A stretch of DNA of 64,000 nucleotides from Lepidostoma basale (GCA_022606425.2 JAHDVF020001251.1:2838501-2902500); one strand, 5' to 3'. Shown: positions 38,656-50,231, numbered from the stretch's first letter. A program made the numbers and translations. The notes: generated by a model not told the origin, from the sequence alone.

Positions 38656-38715
38656 CTTGCTGGCTCCACCACTCCCGAAAATATTGAACTCGACTCAATC
38701 ACATTGGTCTCCCAT

Positions 38716-41059
38716 TAGCCTGCCCTTTTCTAACACTTATTCATTATAAAAACTCAACAGTCCAAGACACTAATACTTTAATGTAGTCACAACTGTTAAA
38801 AAAGAAATCTGCGAACAAAAAATCATTCAAACTGCTTTTATTTCAAATTTAAAACATTCAATTAATTCCAAATGTTTACTGTAAAATTATTGCATGCGTG
38901 TGAAATATCGAAGTAAACACTAAACAAATTCTAAAATCAAAATTGGAGGGAGATTTTTTTATTATGTTGGTACTCTAATAACACTTAAGTATTTATTATT
39001 ATTTTAAAATAAAAATACTTTCATTGTACACCAGATAAATTTTCAAAGTAACAATGGACATGCGTTCAAAATTCGTTTAACTTTGTTTAAGGTCGTACGA
39101 AACTCACGATTAAGAATGTTGTATAAAAAAATGCTGATTCTGAAAGAAAAAAAATATATATCATTATGAAATGAATCAATGAAATAAATAAAAAAAGATT
39201 GGTAAACCTTAAAATAATATAAATTTAAAAACATAAAGAACAAACAACACATTATTTAAATGTTAATGGAAAAAAAACTTTTAAAAATGGAATCTTATAA
39301 TCAGGGTATTAAAATTTTCTTTGGTTTTAAAATTAAGAAATTAGCATAGATAAAACTGTGAGCGGATAATGAATTTAAAATTGTATGGCAATTATGCATT
39401 ATTACCAGAAGAATATAATTCATAGCGTAATCGATTGGTTCTCTAAATCTTTTGTGAGGACAATCAACCATGAAATTTTGAATTAATTTGACGTAATATA
39501 TATTTCCTTTGTGAGGTTGAATTGCATTGTTCAAAGTACAAGTAAAAAAAACTTGATCAGTCTTGGTATTCGTCAATGAATTTAATTTAGTATTAAAAAA
39601 TACAACACGAAAAAATAACATTAAATTTGCGCTAATGGTTTGGACCATGTTTATTACTCAACTGTCATTTAGGTACTTAGGCTTTTAGAGTCCGTGAAAA
39701 ATACTCGTTTTAACAAAATATGCATCACACATCAATCAAAACTAGTACACACTAACACAAATAGTTGATAAACTTGAAAAACAAACATTTCCAAGCTGAA
39801 AAGACTGTAATAAGTCATAAAAAGCACCCAGACAGTTTGACTGTCCGTGAATATCGTGGTTATTTGCGACAAAACTGAGGATATTTTCACATTAATAATG
39901 ACTTTAAAACGATTGTGTGTATTTATTCTGTATGATCTCATACAAAATTAACTTTTTAAGTACATTTTGAACAATAAGGGAGTGTTTTTCGGCAATAAAG
40001 GTTGGCCAAGTAATAGAACGTCTGCTGCAGACATACAAACATTAACGTCACACCGCCGAGGATAAGGCGGCAGAACAGAGGGTTTCAAGGTGCAATACAA
40101 AAAACAATGAAATAGCGAATTAAAATTGTTATTTGTGACTCACATGGCGCGCAAACAATTAATTAATTCAGCTCCGCAATGAAATATTAACAGAATATAA
40201 TTCTGACACAAGTGAGCATTATTGTAAATTTCAGGACTACCAACACAAGATATATTTTCTAGAGTTGCCATGCAATAAAACTGGAGAAAGTAAGTAAGCA
40301 CCAACACAATAAATGTTAAAAGTTGATAGGGATGTGAAGAGTTTATTGCTAATAAAATAAAATGTAATAGTAATTGCCCTGGAACCATAACCATTAGATG
40401 TAATTTGTCAAATTTTACTCGAAAAATTAATAACGAAAACACTAAGCGTACTAAAAAAGCTTTTACCAATAATATACTTATATATTAAATTAAATGAAAC
40501 TGTATATGTATGATTATTAACTACTACTTATAATTAATTAATGCAATACTTTCAAATCACAATTTATAAAGATGATGACTGCTTTAATGAATAACTAGTA
40601 TTGTCTACAGCAACAATTTAAAATAAAATTATAGTTTTTCATTATATTATAGTTTAAATTTGTAAACATTGAAAAAAAGAGAACTAAACATTTAAAAACT
40701 CAGTTATCAATAACATTCAATTCAAGCATCAATAACGTTCTAAAATAAAAGAGTAAAGGTAGGTACCATATTTTCTTTATAAAAAAATCTTCAAAGTGTG
40801 AAATAACTTTAATATTTTTTGTAAATATTCTAATATTTTAAATTTTCCGAGCAATATAAAGTATTATTACTTTAATAAAACTAAACAACGGTTTTGTTTT
40901 TTATTTAGCATTGAATGTATAACTAAGGGCATTAAAAATAATTATGTCTACATTGAATACCATAAAAAATACGAATTCTAAAGATAACTTTACGATAAAT
41001 GCTTTATTGTTTTTTTTTGCGAGATATTCGCTCAAATATGCATAATGCCGATTACAGAA
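38716..41059. other. AT-rich upstream region, no recognised gene
   Basis: Upstream of the RhoGAPp190 start. Short open stretches here (for example 39301-39648 and 40140-40469, minus) look like chance ORFs: Phe/Leu/Ile-rich with no family resemblance. The promoter must lie here or beyond, but no core element can be assigned. Confidence 0.45.
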
Positions 41060-41300
41060 GTAAGGTCGTATGTCGCCATCTTGCTTTAGGGCCGAGCGCT
41101 CCGCGCGCGAGGAAAAGGGAGGGAAACAGCGAATGTTCGCAGAATTACGATACAGTTCCTTGTGCTATGGAGGTTAGGAGACCGGCGCGGCTATTGGCCC
41201 GAATGTATTGATTTTTCTAACAGCATTAGGCGGAGGGAAACACACGAACGAACCGCCACCGAGTTTTGACACAAGTCGCGATTCAGCCCTTACCCGGAAA
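41060..41300. promoter_or_regulatory. GC- and CpG-rich island in AT-rich DNA, possible promoter
   Basis: Contains GCCGAGCGCTCCGCGCGCGA, GAGACCGGCGCGGCTATTGG (with an ATTGG/CCAAT box) and GCGGAGGGAAACACACGAAC. It contrasts sharply with the flanks. It is 2.4 kb upstream of the known start codon. It could be a promoter or untranslated first exon, or part of an unrecognised element. Confidence 0.3.
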
Positions 41301-43200
41301 CGTGTGTTCCTGTCTATTCAAAAAAATACCCTTTAATTTTCTTAAATCCAATATCTTTTTTCTTTATTCGATTATATTTTAAAAGCGCTATTTTCCGGGA
41401 ATACAATATTGAATTTCGTTGATATTTTTTTTCGCATACGTCGCTAATGCGGTTCATATGTCAAATCACAATCAGATGGCCGACATTCATCCGCATTAAG
41501 AAAAATTGTCACGAAACTATAACGTATTGCTTGTTTTCCGTTAACCGCGTGTGGTTTTGCGTAATCCATGTTATATTGTTACTCAAAAAATATAAAAAAA
41601 CAATACACTTAAAACATTTTTAGCCCTAGACACCGCAAAACGAAAATATTTTAACAATTTTTATAAAATATTATGCATTTGTGAGATAAAATATAACCGT
41701 ATTTTATACAAAATTGCATTAAATAAAATTTAATAGATTTCATTATTTTTTATGTAGGTACTTTTGAAGTGCGATCGAAATGGCGCAATGGTGTTGGCTT
41801 CGTGCCGAAAATAATTTTAGGACTTTTTTTACATTACATCGATCTATTTTAAAATCTGTCATATATATATTTTTTGATTATTACTCAACGCATTATATAA
41901 ATCATCATTTTATATATATCTAAACGCGAAACAGTTAATCCGTACAAGTCAAATAATGACTTTCACACAGTTGAACGATATAATACTTACAGCTGTTTTA
42001 AACGTCAGATTCAAAGAATTTTTCCAGGGTGTGTTTTATGAAATAAATCATTTAAAATATGCGTTTTTACTAAAAATATGCGTGAATTGCGATCAAATAT
42101 TTATTAATATAACTGTTTTATTACATTAAAATTATATTATCATGAAAAATAACGAAAATATTACAATAATTAATTAATTTCTATGTAAATATTTTCTTAA
42201 AAAATCCGTTTATATTTTTGAGTGAATTTAAATGGTGTTATCCCTTGATATATCATTTTTAAGCTGTAGGTTTCTGCTCTATATATTAAAATCAATTGGT
42301 TTTTAGTAGTTCTGATGTAGTATTTCATGGGTAAATTCATTTTATTCTGAGAATTCTTTTAACAAAACTACTTTATTTATATAATTTTACAAGTACAACG
42401 CTGGCTTTTTAAAGATGTCTTTATAAATAAAACAGTATCCCTGCGTTAAAAAGTCAATAAATATTAATAATTACTTAATTTTAGTGGTGGTTATTTTTGG
42501 CTACTAGATTGCATTGCGTGTTAGATAATTACTCGCAAAGATTGGCGCGTTCTTCGCATCAGTTTTTTTCAATAATGCGGCAAAACAGACCGAGGCATGT
42601 TTTACATTTTCCGCCATTTTGACCAATTATTTAACATCATAATATACTTGAGTAACAATTATAATATAACATAGATTACGCCGGATAATCCACGACTTTA
42701 TAAAAGCCATTTAATTATTTCGCGAATTATTATAATTTATATTTAAAAACACACAAAATTTGCATTTTAAATGTGCTTTATATTTTACAGTCGCCGCGAT
42801 TTTAAAATTTAAAAAATGAATCAGTGTTCCAACGAGAAAAATATTTAAAACGCGATTTATAGCAGTGGTCGGAAACTTTTTTTTTGACATTTATAAGATA
42901 GTGCTAAGAAGAACTCCAGATGATTGGGTCATTCTGGAACCTGTGCAGAGCTTGTCCTTCGATGCCTGTAGACAAGGTTTGTTCAGTCTTCTATTTGTAA
43001 CTTGTTTTTTTTATATATAAATATTATAACATAAAAGTTTAAAAATGCTAAACTATTAGACAAGTAAGAAAATTAAACAAAGGCTCCCATTCAGAACAAA
43101 AAATCCTACAATTCCCACATATAATCAGAGTACTGCGACTCCAACTCTATTATTCCTTATTCCTTGCACTACTCCAACTTCATCTCTTTCATTTCCAGAC
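41301..43200. other. AT-rich region without recognised features
   Basis: No ORF, transposon end or RNA gene recognised. Composition is close to 70 percent AT by eye. Confidence 0.45.
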
Positions 43201-43207
43201 CACGACC

Positions 43208-43398
43208 TAATTTTTTTTTTAAATACTTACATCAAGGATTTATATCAATGATATTAGAATTTATTTTACAATCTTCAGTGTAAGCAGAAAATAGCTCATT
43301 ATTATGAAGAAGGAGTCTGGTCGTGTCCAGGCTTGAACCCATGTCCCCTGTATCAAGAGCCAAGCTTTCTATCCTCTAGACCACCCGGTTATTATTAC
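43208..43398 (-). mobile_element. SINE-2, tRNA-derived, copy 1
   Basis: Minus strand has an A-box-like GGTGGTCTAGAGG and a B-box-like GGGTTCAAGCC, in tRNA-like spacing, then a body with ATAATAATGAGCTATTTTCT and a T-rich end. Other copies: 54575-54772, 55195-55601. Confidence 0.8.
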
Positions 43399-43576
43399 CA
43401 AATTAAATTATTACCAACTTCCTTATCAATTATGACCCTTTACCACCAAGTTATCCACCATCATTCAATCCCCTCCCGCAATCAATGCGGATAAAAAATT
43501 TAAATAAAATCCTCCCCGATAGCCCACTACGTTATCCGCCAAACAAAATGGTCTTACGCAGGATGCTATCTCCTAC

Positions 43577-43858
43577 CACGACTCCATCCAGGCACTGCTC
43601 CTCTTATCTTCCCCTCGGGAACGGACTTTTTTATAAATACAATCCCAACCCTAACTGGTCTTCCATTCCTTGACAATAATGTAAGACTTTATCATAAACC
43701 ATAAATCCCCCCTCGCCCACTTTCGGAGGGACACTCCGGGCTATACATTTAGCCCCATCATAAAACAACTACCAAATCACATTCTAACAATGTTTCCTAC
43801 AGACGTAAGAGGAATAGCCATTAGAGCTGAACCTCTGTAAGCCAGAAGATCCAATCCA
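43577..43858 (+). repeat. R5 repeat, copy 2
   Basis: Same as 35926-36172 with an extra 30-odd bases after CCCCTCGGGAA. Starts and ends at similar points, so it is probably a discrete mobile unit or LINE fragment. Confidence 0.85.
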
Positions 43859-43909
43859 AGTAAAGCCCTGAAGATGTATTTTATTTATTTATTTATTGGT
43901 TATGCCACT

Positions 43910-44350
43910 ACTTCACGGCGCTAAATCCAGGTGTGGGACTTGGCTTCCTCCACAACGGTCTTCCACTGACTTCTGTCTCTGGCCATCTCTCTCAATTCCC
44001 CAGCTCGTTCCATTTCTCCCAATCTTCTTCCACACAATTCGCCCATATTTTCCTCAGTCTGCCTCTTGGTCTCTTTTCGCGGGGCACAGATCTGGATATA
44101 TTTTTTGGTGTTCTACCCTCTGGAATTATTTCTACATGGCCAGCCCACCGTAGGCGTTGATACTTAAAGAATCTCACTACTGTTTCCTGGTTAATCAGTA
44201 CTTCAAGTTCAAGATTTCTTTTGATTCTATAACTCCCATCCTCCAGCGTGGGTCCAACATTTTTCTCAGAATTTTCCTCTAAAAAACTGGCAGCCTGCCT
44301 TCCTCTCTCTGCGTTAGAGATCATGTCTCACAGCCGTAGGTGACTACCGG
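43910..44350 (-). mobile_element. NLR-4 fragment
   Basis: Open [20 protein letters not shown], preceded by FFKYQRLRWAGHVEIIPEGR. Matches 13003-13480. Starts with [20 protein letters not shown], aligning to the same family upstream. Confidence 0.84.
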
Positions 44351-44809
44351 TATTATATTCATCTATTTGTTATAGACGGAATGAATTCCAATACATATTT
44401 TTAAATACATAACTTAAATCTAAGAACATTTTAAGATAACGGTTAAAATTAAGCCTAAGACGATTTATGAGGATATTCCGGAGGATGTCAGAAGTGAGAT
44501 AAATATGAGCAGATTCGGAGTAGAATTATGTAAAAATGTAACCAAATTGTAACCTTTTAACATGTTTGTAGATTATAATAATATATATTAAATATCAATG
44601 TTTTTATTACAACATGTGTTTATGAACATGTATACTATTTTAAGTAACCAATTAGAATAAAGTAAGAATATCTTATATTTTTTGATCTATGAGATTTCAG
44701 CAACCCGTACGTTCATGTCATTGTCCCGTAGGGATGGCCGTAAAATGGGCTTCTCTTATATTCGATTGCCATTTTCGTAAAGATTTCACTGTTTTTGTAT
44801 TATTTCAAA

Positions 44810-45270
44810 TCAAATCACAAACATATTTAAAGTTTAAGGTATCTATTTGAGAACAGGTAAAATACCAGGAACAAATGAGAGATCGTTCGACTTTAGGAAT
44901 ATAAGATACTCTCTAAAGTTAAGAGTATTTAAGATGATCAAATGATTTTACTGAAATCTCTTGATGGAAGTTCATTTTAAATAATAATTAAATAAAACGA
45001 CGTTTTTTTAACACTTTTGTCTTTATTTCGACAGCGACCGGTTTCGCCAGGCTCGATGGCATCGACAGACTGGTGAATCTGTCGAGTCTGACCAGTCTGT
45101 CGATGTCAGCGAGCCTGGCGAAACCGGTCGCTGTCGAAATAAAGACAAAAGTGGAAGTAGTTAAAAAATCGTTTTATTTAATTTTTAATTAAGAGTATTT
45201 GTTTTCTGAACGTCCTTTCACTAAAATGAAAGACGTCGATCTCCAAGGTGATCGTGTTCCACAGACTGAT
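44810..45270 (-). mobile_element. NLR-8 fragment split by a foldback element
   Basis: NLR-8 3' part runs 44810-44930 and resumes at 45191. The word AAGAGTATTT is repeated on both sides of the insertion. Confidence 0.83.
44931..45190. mobile_element. 260-bp foldback element with hammerhead-like arms (H4), 10-bp target duplication
   Basis: Arms TTTGTCTTTATTTCGACAGC-GACCGGTTTCGCCAGGCTCG and their inverse lie at about 44989-45055 and 45110-45180. Spacer ACAGACTGGTGAATCTGTCG. Flanked by AAGAGTATTT at 44921-44930 and 45191-45200. Both arms contain CTGGCGAAACCGGTC, i.e. GAAAC followed by the self-complementary ACCGGT. Confidence 0.87.
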
Positions 45271-45299
45271 AAATCTAAACAGAGATATTTTGATTATGG

Positions 45300-45480
45300 T
45301 GTCTGATATCGTTTCCAGGGGCGCTGGATGTTATAGAAACACCACACGTGGACTTCTTCTTCCTCTTAGTTTAGGTCGTATGTCCTGTTTATGACGGTGA
45401 GCTGTCCTTAGATGATGATGTCCAGCCATCTCTCCATCTGTTTGGCGGTCTTCTTGGTAGTCTCTTGCTGCTTGAGTTTT
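45300..45480 (-). mobile_element. NLR-3 fragment
   Basis: Antisense words CATCTCTCCATCTGTTTGGC and ATGATGTCCAGCC correspond to the GRPxKRW and DDW codons seen at 31325-31660 and 62005-62330. Confidence 0.65.
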
Positions 45481-45493
45481 CATCTTTAATACT

Positions 45494-46467
45494 AACTAAC
45501 TAACTTACCATCACGCCGTCTCCCCGGAGGGGTAGGCAGAAAGAATGGAACGCCACACTGTTCTGTCCTGACATACAACTCTCGCTTCCTCTACATTCAT
45601 ACATCTTGTCATGCACGCACGTCGATTTTTCCGACTCCTCACGTGACCGACATTCAATATTTGATTGATTTGATCGTGCCACGTTTTCCTCGGCCTTCCT
45701 CTATTTCTAGCTCCGTTCACGCCGTTTACATATACCTTCTTTACCATTCTGTCTTCACTCATTCTTTCCATGTGTCCAAACCATCTTAATGACCCTTTCC
45801 TTATTTTGTTCATAACATTTTCATTCGCACCACATTCACTTCTTATACTTGCATTTGTCACTCTATCATAAACAGATTTGCCACACATTCGTCTTAGAGA
45901 TCTCATTTCTACTGCATTTATTCTACTTTCATCCTTCTTTTGCCAGTTCCATGCTTCACTTCCATACATAAGGGTCGGCACAAGAACACCATTGTGCACT
46001 GCCATCTTAGCTTTTTTGGATAGGCTTTTGTTTGCGATGACAACTTTAAGTGCACCATTTATTCTGTTGCCTGCCCCAACCTTTCTTTCAATATCCTTCT
46101 CCACCCTCCCATTCTTTGTAAACATACTTCCTAAATAAACAAATTCATCCACTTGTTCCAGATTTTCACCGTTTACACTAATGTTGCAGACTGTCATGCT
46201 TCCTTCTTTTTCGAAAATCATTACCTTAGACTTATTCACATTCATCATCAAATCGTATCGCTTGCATACCTCATACATACTAGACACCAGGGCTTGCAGT
46301 TCATGCTCGTTGTCTGCAAGTAGCACAGCGTCGTCCGCATACAACAAACAGCTTACTGACACACCTTCCATTTTTGCACCTGCTTCCAACCCTTTCAGCT
46401 CTTTCATACACTTGTCCATATATAGATTAAACAACCATGGAGACATTACACACCCCTGTTTGACACC
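45494..46467 (-). mobile_element. NLR-1C, longest uninterrupted NLR-1 reading frame
   Basis: Open for over 320 codons: [40 protein letters not shown] (catalytic YADD), LGSMFTKNGRVEKDIERKVG, RRMCGKSVYDRVTNASIRSE and [20 protein letters not shown], ending SAYPSGETA and stop. Tail ACTAACTAAC. Lacks the endonuclease and fingers of a full element. The youngest-looking copy. Confidence 0.93.
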
Positions 46468-46740
46468 TTTCATCTTTAATAATTGTTGCAATTCTTGTAT
46501 TGTCCATGCAGTCCACGTTGTCTCTCTTAAAGCGCCTTCTGCATCTTTCCCATCTTACTATGTCCTCAACACCACATACAGACCGTATCGTTTTATTTCT
46601 GATCCGATCTCTGAGGGTTTGGCCTGCGATGGAGCGTAGGGTTCACATTTCTGCTACTCTAAGAAGGTTCTTAGTTCTATCAGTAGCGGCTCTGATCTCT
46701 ATTGGTGGGGCGGAGGCATGCCTTGTATATCTGGTATACC
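46468..46740 (-). mobile_element. NLR-3 fragment joined to NLR-1C
   Basis: Minus strand: AEMRTLRSIAGQTLRDRIRN-like codons then DIVRWER. Directly abuts the 5' edge of NLR-1C at 46467. Matches 31325-31660. Confidence 0.72.
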
Positions 46741-47449
46741 TGGTATAATACACGTGGACGTATCCATTAAAACTTTTTGAAATCAGTTCACGCGAGGTTT
46801 AATGCTATGCGCCAATTTAGGAATACATATTTCGGTTAATTATTATTTCATTATTATTCAAACCTTCCGTGCATACCTTTATATATTTATAAAGCTACAT
46901 AAATAATACCTACATGTGATTTTGTTGAACGAGTTAACGTGCCAAACTAAAAACTAGCGTGCGCTTATTTTGTATGCCGCATCAATATCCATTTTTAAAT
47001 TCGTTTTTTCACAATGCCGTCTTGAAAGTATTTACCAGGCCGTAAGCACATAGATAATATTTGCAATATGGAGCTTTTCTGGGCCGTTAGTAAGTGTCTC
47101 GTGCCGTGATCTCTTATTTTATTTCGATTATAAATGTGGAATTAATGTAAAATACGACTTCGATCGTAATACTGCTCCTTATATACGTGTTTCGAACATT
47201 TTAATATAATACATTCGTGTTTACGCAGTGCCGGTATGTCAATTTTACTCCGTCTAACCTCACTCCTCATGACGGACCATTTGTAAAGCATTTGTATGCA
47301 TTTCCTTTAGTGTTGTTACTTTATAAAAGTACTAGTAATATATTGTATTATATAGTTTGAAGTATGTAAAATGTTCAAAACCTAACCTCAAAATTCATAA
47401 CACATTAACTTCAAAATTTATAATACACAAACCTCAGAATTCATTATAA
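46741..47449. other. AT-rich stretch without recognised features
   Basis: Nothing recognised on either strand. Confidence 0.5.
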
Positions 47450-47760
47450 AACTAACTAACTAACCATCACGCCGTCTCCCCGAAGGGGTAGGCAGAAAGA
47501 ATGGACTGCCACACTTTTCTTTCCTGACATGCTTCTCTCAATTCCTTAACATTCATACATCGTGTCATGTACGTCAATTTCACCGACTCCTCAAGTGGCC
47601 GACATTCAATATTTGATTTATTTTATCGTACCACGTTTTCCTTGTCTTCTTCTATTTCTAGTTTCATTTACATCGTTAACATATACCTACATTTTTTTAC
47701 CATTATTTCTTCATTCATTCTCTCCACGTGCATAAACCATCTTAATGATCCTGTGATCAT
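47450..47760 (-). mobile_element. NLR-1A 3' fragment
   Basis: AACTAACTAACTAACCATCA, GAAGGGGTAGGCAGAAAGAA to the RWFMHVERMNEEIMVKK codons. 5' truncated at 47760. Confidence 0.88.
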
Positions 47761-47827
47761 GTATTTAAATTTTTACAGATAATTGAATAGCCAATATTTT
47801 AGTATTTATTTTTATAATTATTATTTT

Positions 47828-48062
47828 GTTGAATCGCTCTTTACATCATTACAGCTTGAGCCAAATCGATGTAAAGGGTATAGCTATTATATTGATTCTC
47901 GTGACATGTGATAGGTAGCTTAATCTATCCCCATTTTATTGTCACGTGAATTCTACACCAAACCAAAGACAGTGTGACAATCACACTACCATAGCCGGCA
48001 ATCGAACCCGGGACATTCGGTGTAGCAGTCAAAGCAATTACCACTCGGCCACGAAGGTCATT
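47828..48062 (-). mobile_element. SINE-1, tRNA-derived
   Basis: Minus strand: GACCTTCGTGGCCGAGTGGT (A-box region), CCGGGTTCGATTGCC (B box), then TGTGATTGTCACACTGTCTT, AATTCACGTGACAATAAAAT and a tail with CCCTTTACATCGATTTGGC. Confidence 0.9.
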
Positions 48063-48600
48063 CTAGAAATATTTCCGTTTAAAAAGGTATAATCGAATCA
48101 AAATATCGATTTCGAATCGCTACTGCTCCCATCACTACTGTTTAATAGTAGCAATAAAATCGAACATTTAGAATTTATTTCCGCGAGGTGGGTACCTAAC
48201 AGCGTAAGATGCGACAAAAAATCGAACTATTTTTAAATTTAAAATTTCTCTTCGATTGAAAGTGTTGCCAGCTAAGGTAGAGTAATGGCGTGGAACTTGT
48301 TCAGGTACCTAAGAGAAAATCCAATTTTTGGAGGAACGCCAATAACAGCCGATTGGGAGGGGTTTTTGGATTGTTCGCCCCGGCGGGAAACCACCATTTT
48401 GTCTGGGGCTAAAACGTAACAAACAACTTTATGTATTATTATATACTAGTATGTTAGTCTATAATGAAAAAAAAAAACGAAAAAAAAAAGTCTATAATGT
48501 AAAAAAAAAAAACGTGGGCTTCAATTGGAGCGATGTCAAACGTCAGACCTTACATAGGTACTGTAATACATTGAGACAGGATACATGAAGAAGAAGACTA
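48063..48600. other. Stretch without recognised features
   Basis: Contains two A-runs at 48468-48512, otherwise nothing recognised. Confidence 0.45.
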
Positions 48601-48609
48601 CAAAAGATA

Positions 48610-48950
48610 TATAGTAAGAACGTGTAAGAGACAGCGAGAGCATAGATTGTATTACCTACCGGCCGCCAGAACCAATCTGCCTCTGGTGACACCGGTGGGA
48701 AGAGCAATTAGTCTGCTGAACGCGGCTCCTCGGAGATCGACGTCTTTCATATTAGTGAAAGTAAGTTCAGAAGACAAATACTCTCAATTCTGGAGAGTAT
48801 CCTGTCTTCCTAATGTTGAACCATCTCTCATGCGTTTCTGGTAGTATACTATACACAATATATTATTTTATCTGTTCTCAATAGATGCCTTAAAAATAAA
48901 TTTTGTAATGTCTGTTGATGAAATAAACTGATTTGATTTGATTTGAAGAT
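48610..48950 (+). mobile_element. NLR-8 3' fragment, sense
   Basis: Encodes [40 protein letters not shown] and the 3' end AATAAACTGATTTGATTTGA. Confidence 0.85.
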
Positions 48951-49029
48951 CTTCAAGAAACTAGAAATTGCAAATGTAGCCCTATTTTTTTAAAAATAGT
49001 ATCTGGCATGAGTTTATTGTTTCTTGAAC

Positions 49030-49404
49030 AATGATGTAAAACTCCATATTAAATAATTAATACGAATGAAAACCTCAGTTTTCTAGAAGTTTTATTACAT
49101 TTTATGGGAATGACATGTTTCGCCCTTCTAAGGCATTATCAAATGTGATGAAACTTCAACTCGTTGCAGTTTATATACACTAGTAAATGGAGCAAAATAT
49201 AGTAATTAAATATATATAATAAATAATTATTTGTTAAAAATGTATAAAAATGTAAGTCACACCAATTTTCGTTAATAACCATATTCAGCTCCATTTACTA
49301 GTGTATACAAACTGCAACGAGTTGAAGTTTCGTCATATTTGATGATTCTCAGAAGGGCGAAACATGTCATTCCCATAAAATACAATAAAACTTCTAGAAA
49401 ACTG
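49030..49404. repeat. Large palindrome of H3 ends
   Basis: Arms 49076-49193 and 49288-49404 (about 118 bp each) are inverted copies around a 94-base spacer: TTCTAGAAGTTTTATTACAT outermost, TACACTAGTAAATGGAGC innermost. Hammerhead-like cores at 49112-49147 (-) and 49337-49368 (+); the right one reads TTGATGA, one base off the consensus. Confidence 0.9.
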
Positions 49405-49420
49405 ACTCGAGTTGATTGTA

Positions 49421-49460
49421 AGACCCGACGATGCTAACATCGGTTAGCGAAACAGCTGCC
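49421..49460 (+). ncRNA. Degenerate hammerhead-like motif (H5)
   Basis: CCGACGA, one T, a perfect 6-bp stem II GCTAAC-ATCG-GTTAGC, GAAA, then the self-complementary CAGCTG. Two core bases differ from CTGATGA. It directly follows the H3 palindrome. Confidence 0.5.
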
Positions 49461-49769
49461 GCCAGAAAATATAATCAATTCTGATATTTATAACAAATTA
49501 CCAGACGAAACTCTGTCGTAAAACCTTGCGTGTCTCTGCTATGCTTATTTTAACACATCTGTCATCATCTTTCAAATGTTTTTTTAGGAATGAAGTTGAT
49601 TCGTTCTATTTTTCAGTCAGACAATAAATGTAATAGAACATTTGCGATAATACGTAGAGAATTTACTTTAAAAGTATTATAATTTCTTGGAAACAGCAGT
49701 AAAGTGAGTATTTTTTTTATATTCGCATTCATTTTGATATCTCTATATGCAGGTGTAGGTAATAACATC

Positions 49770-50205
49770 GCTGCGGTGGTTTGGGCATATGGAACGCATG
49801 GATGATGAAAGAATGGTTAAGAGAGTATACTGGTCGACAGACAAGATACAGATTAAAAGGGGAGAAATAAAACTCCAACAGGAGATACAATATCCCCAAA
49901 ACTTTTCACATTAGCCCTCGAATACATTTTCGAAAATCTGAACTGGAAAACTAAAGGAATCCATGTTGATGGAACATATTTAAACTATCTACGTTTTGCC
50001 GATGACATCGTACTGGTGAGCAACACTCTGGAGGAACTAGCTGAAATGTTTAAAGAACTAGACGATGTATCCAAATCTGTACGTTTGAATATGAACCTGG
50101 CAACGACCGAGGTGATAGGCACGGACGTTTAGGTATCTTGAGAAAAGTATCAGGATATAGTAGAATGGCAGACCATTCTTTCGAGGAGACGGCGTGAGTT
50201 AACAT
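49770..50205 (+). mobile_element. NLR-9 reverse transcriptase fragment within NLR-1B pieces
   Basis: 49881-50132 is open without an ATG: GDTISPKLFTLALEYIFENL, NWKTKGIHVDGTYLNYLRFA and DDIVLVSNTLEELAE. FADD is the catalytic motif of an RTE-type reverse transcriptase. To the left is an NLR-1B scrap ([19 protein letters not shown]), to the right the NLR-1 3' end (GAGACGGCGTGAGTT), so NLR-9 appears inserted into NLR-1B. Confidence 0.83.
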
Positions 50206-50231
50206 AATTTTTAGTTTTCAATAATTTTTTA

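Noticed and set aside
39301..40469. Open reading frames of 109-115 codons (minus) as host genes
   Set aside because: Low-complexity AT-rich translation, no family resemblance, no splice or start context; best taken as chance ORFs.
43139..43200. Pyrimidine-rich segment as a splice acceptor of a new gene
   Set aside because: No adjacent coding sequence; followed by a SINE.
45878..46639. Plus-strand ORFs such as [16 protein letters not shown]
   Set aside because: They recur opposite every NLR-1 copy because they are the antisense of the LINE ORF; not genes.
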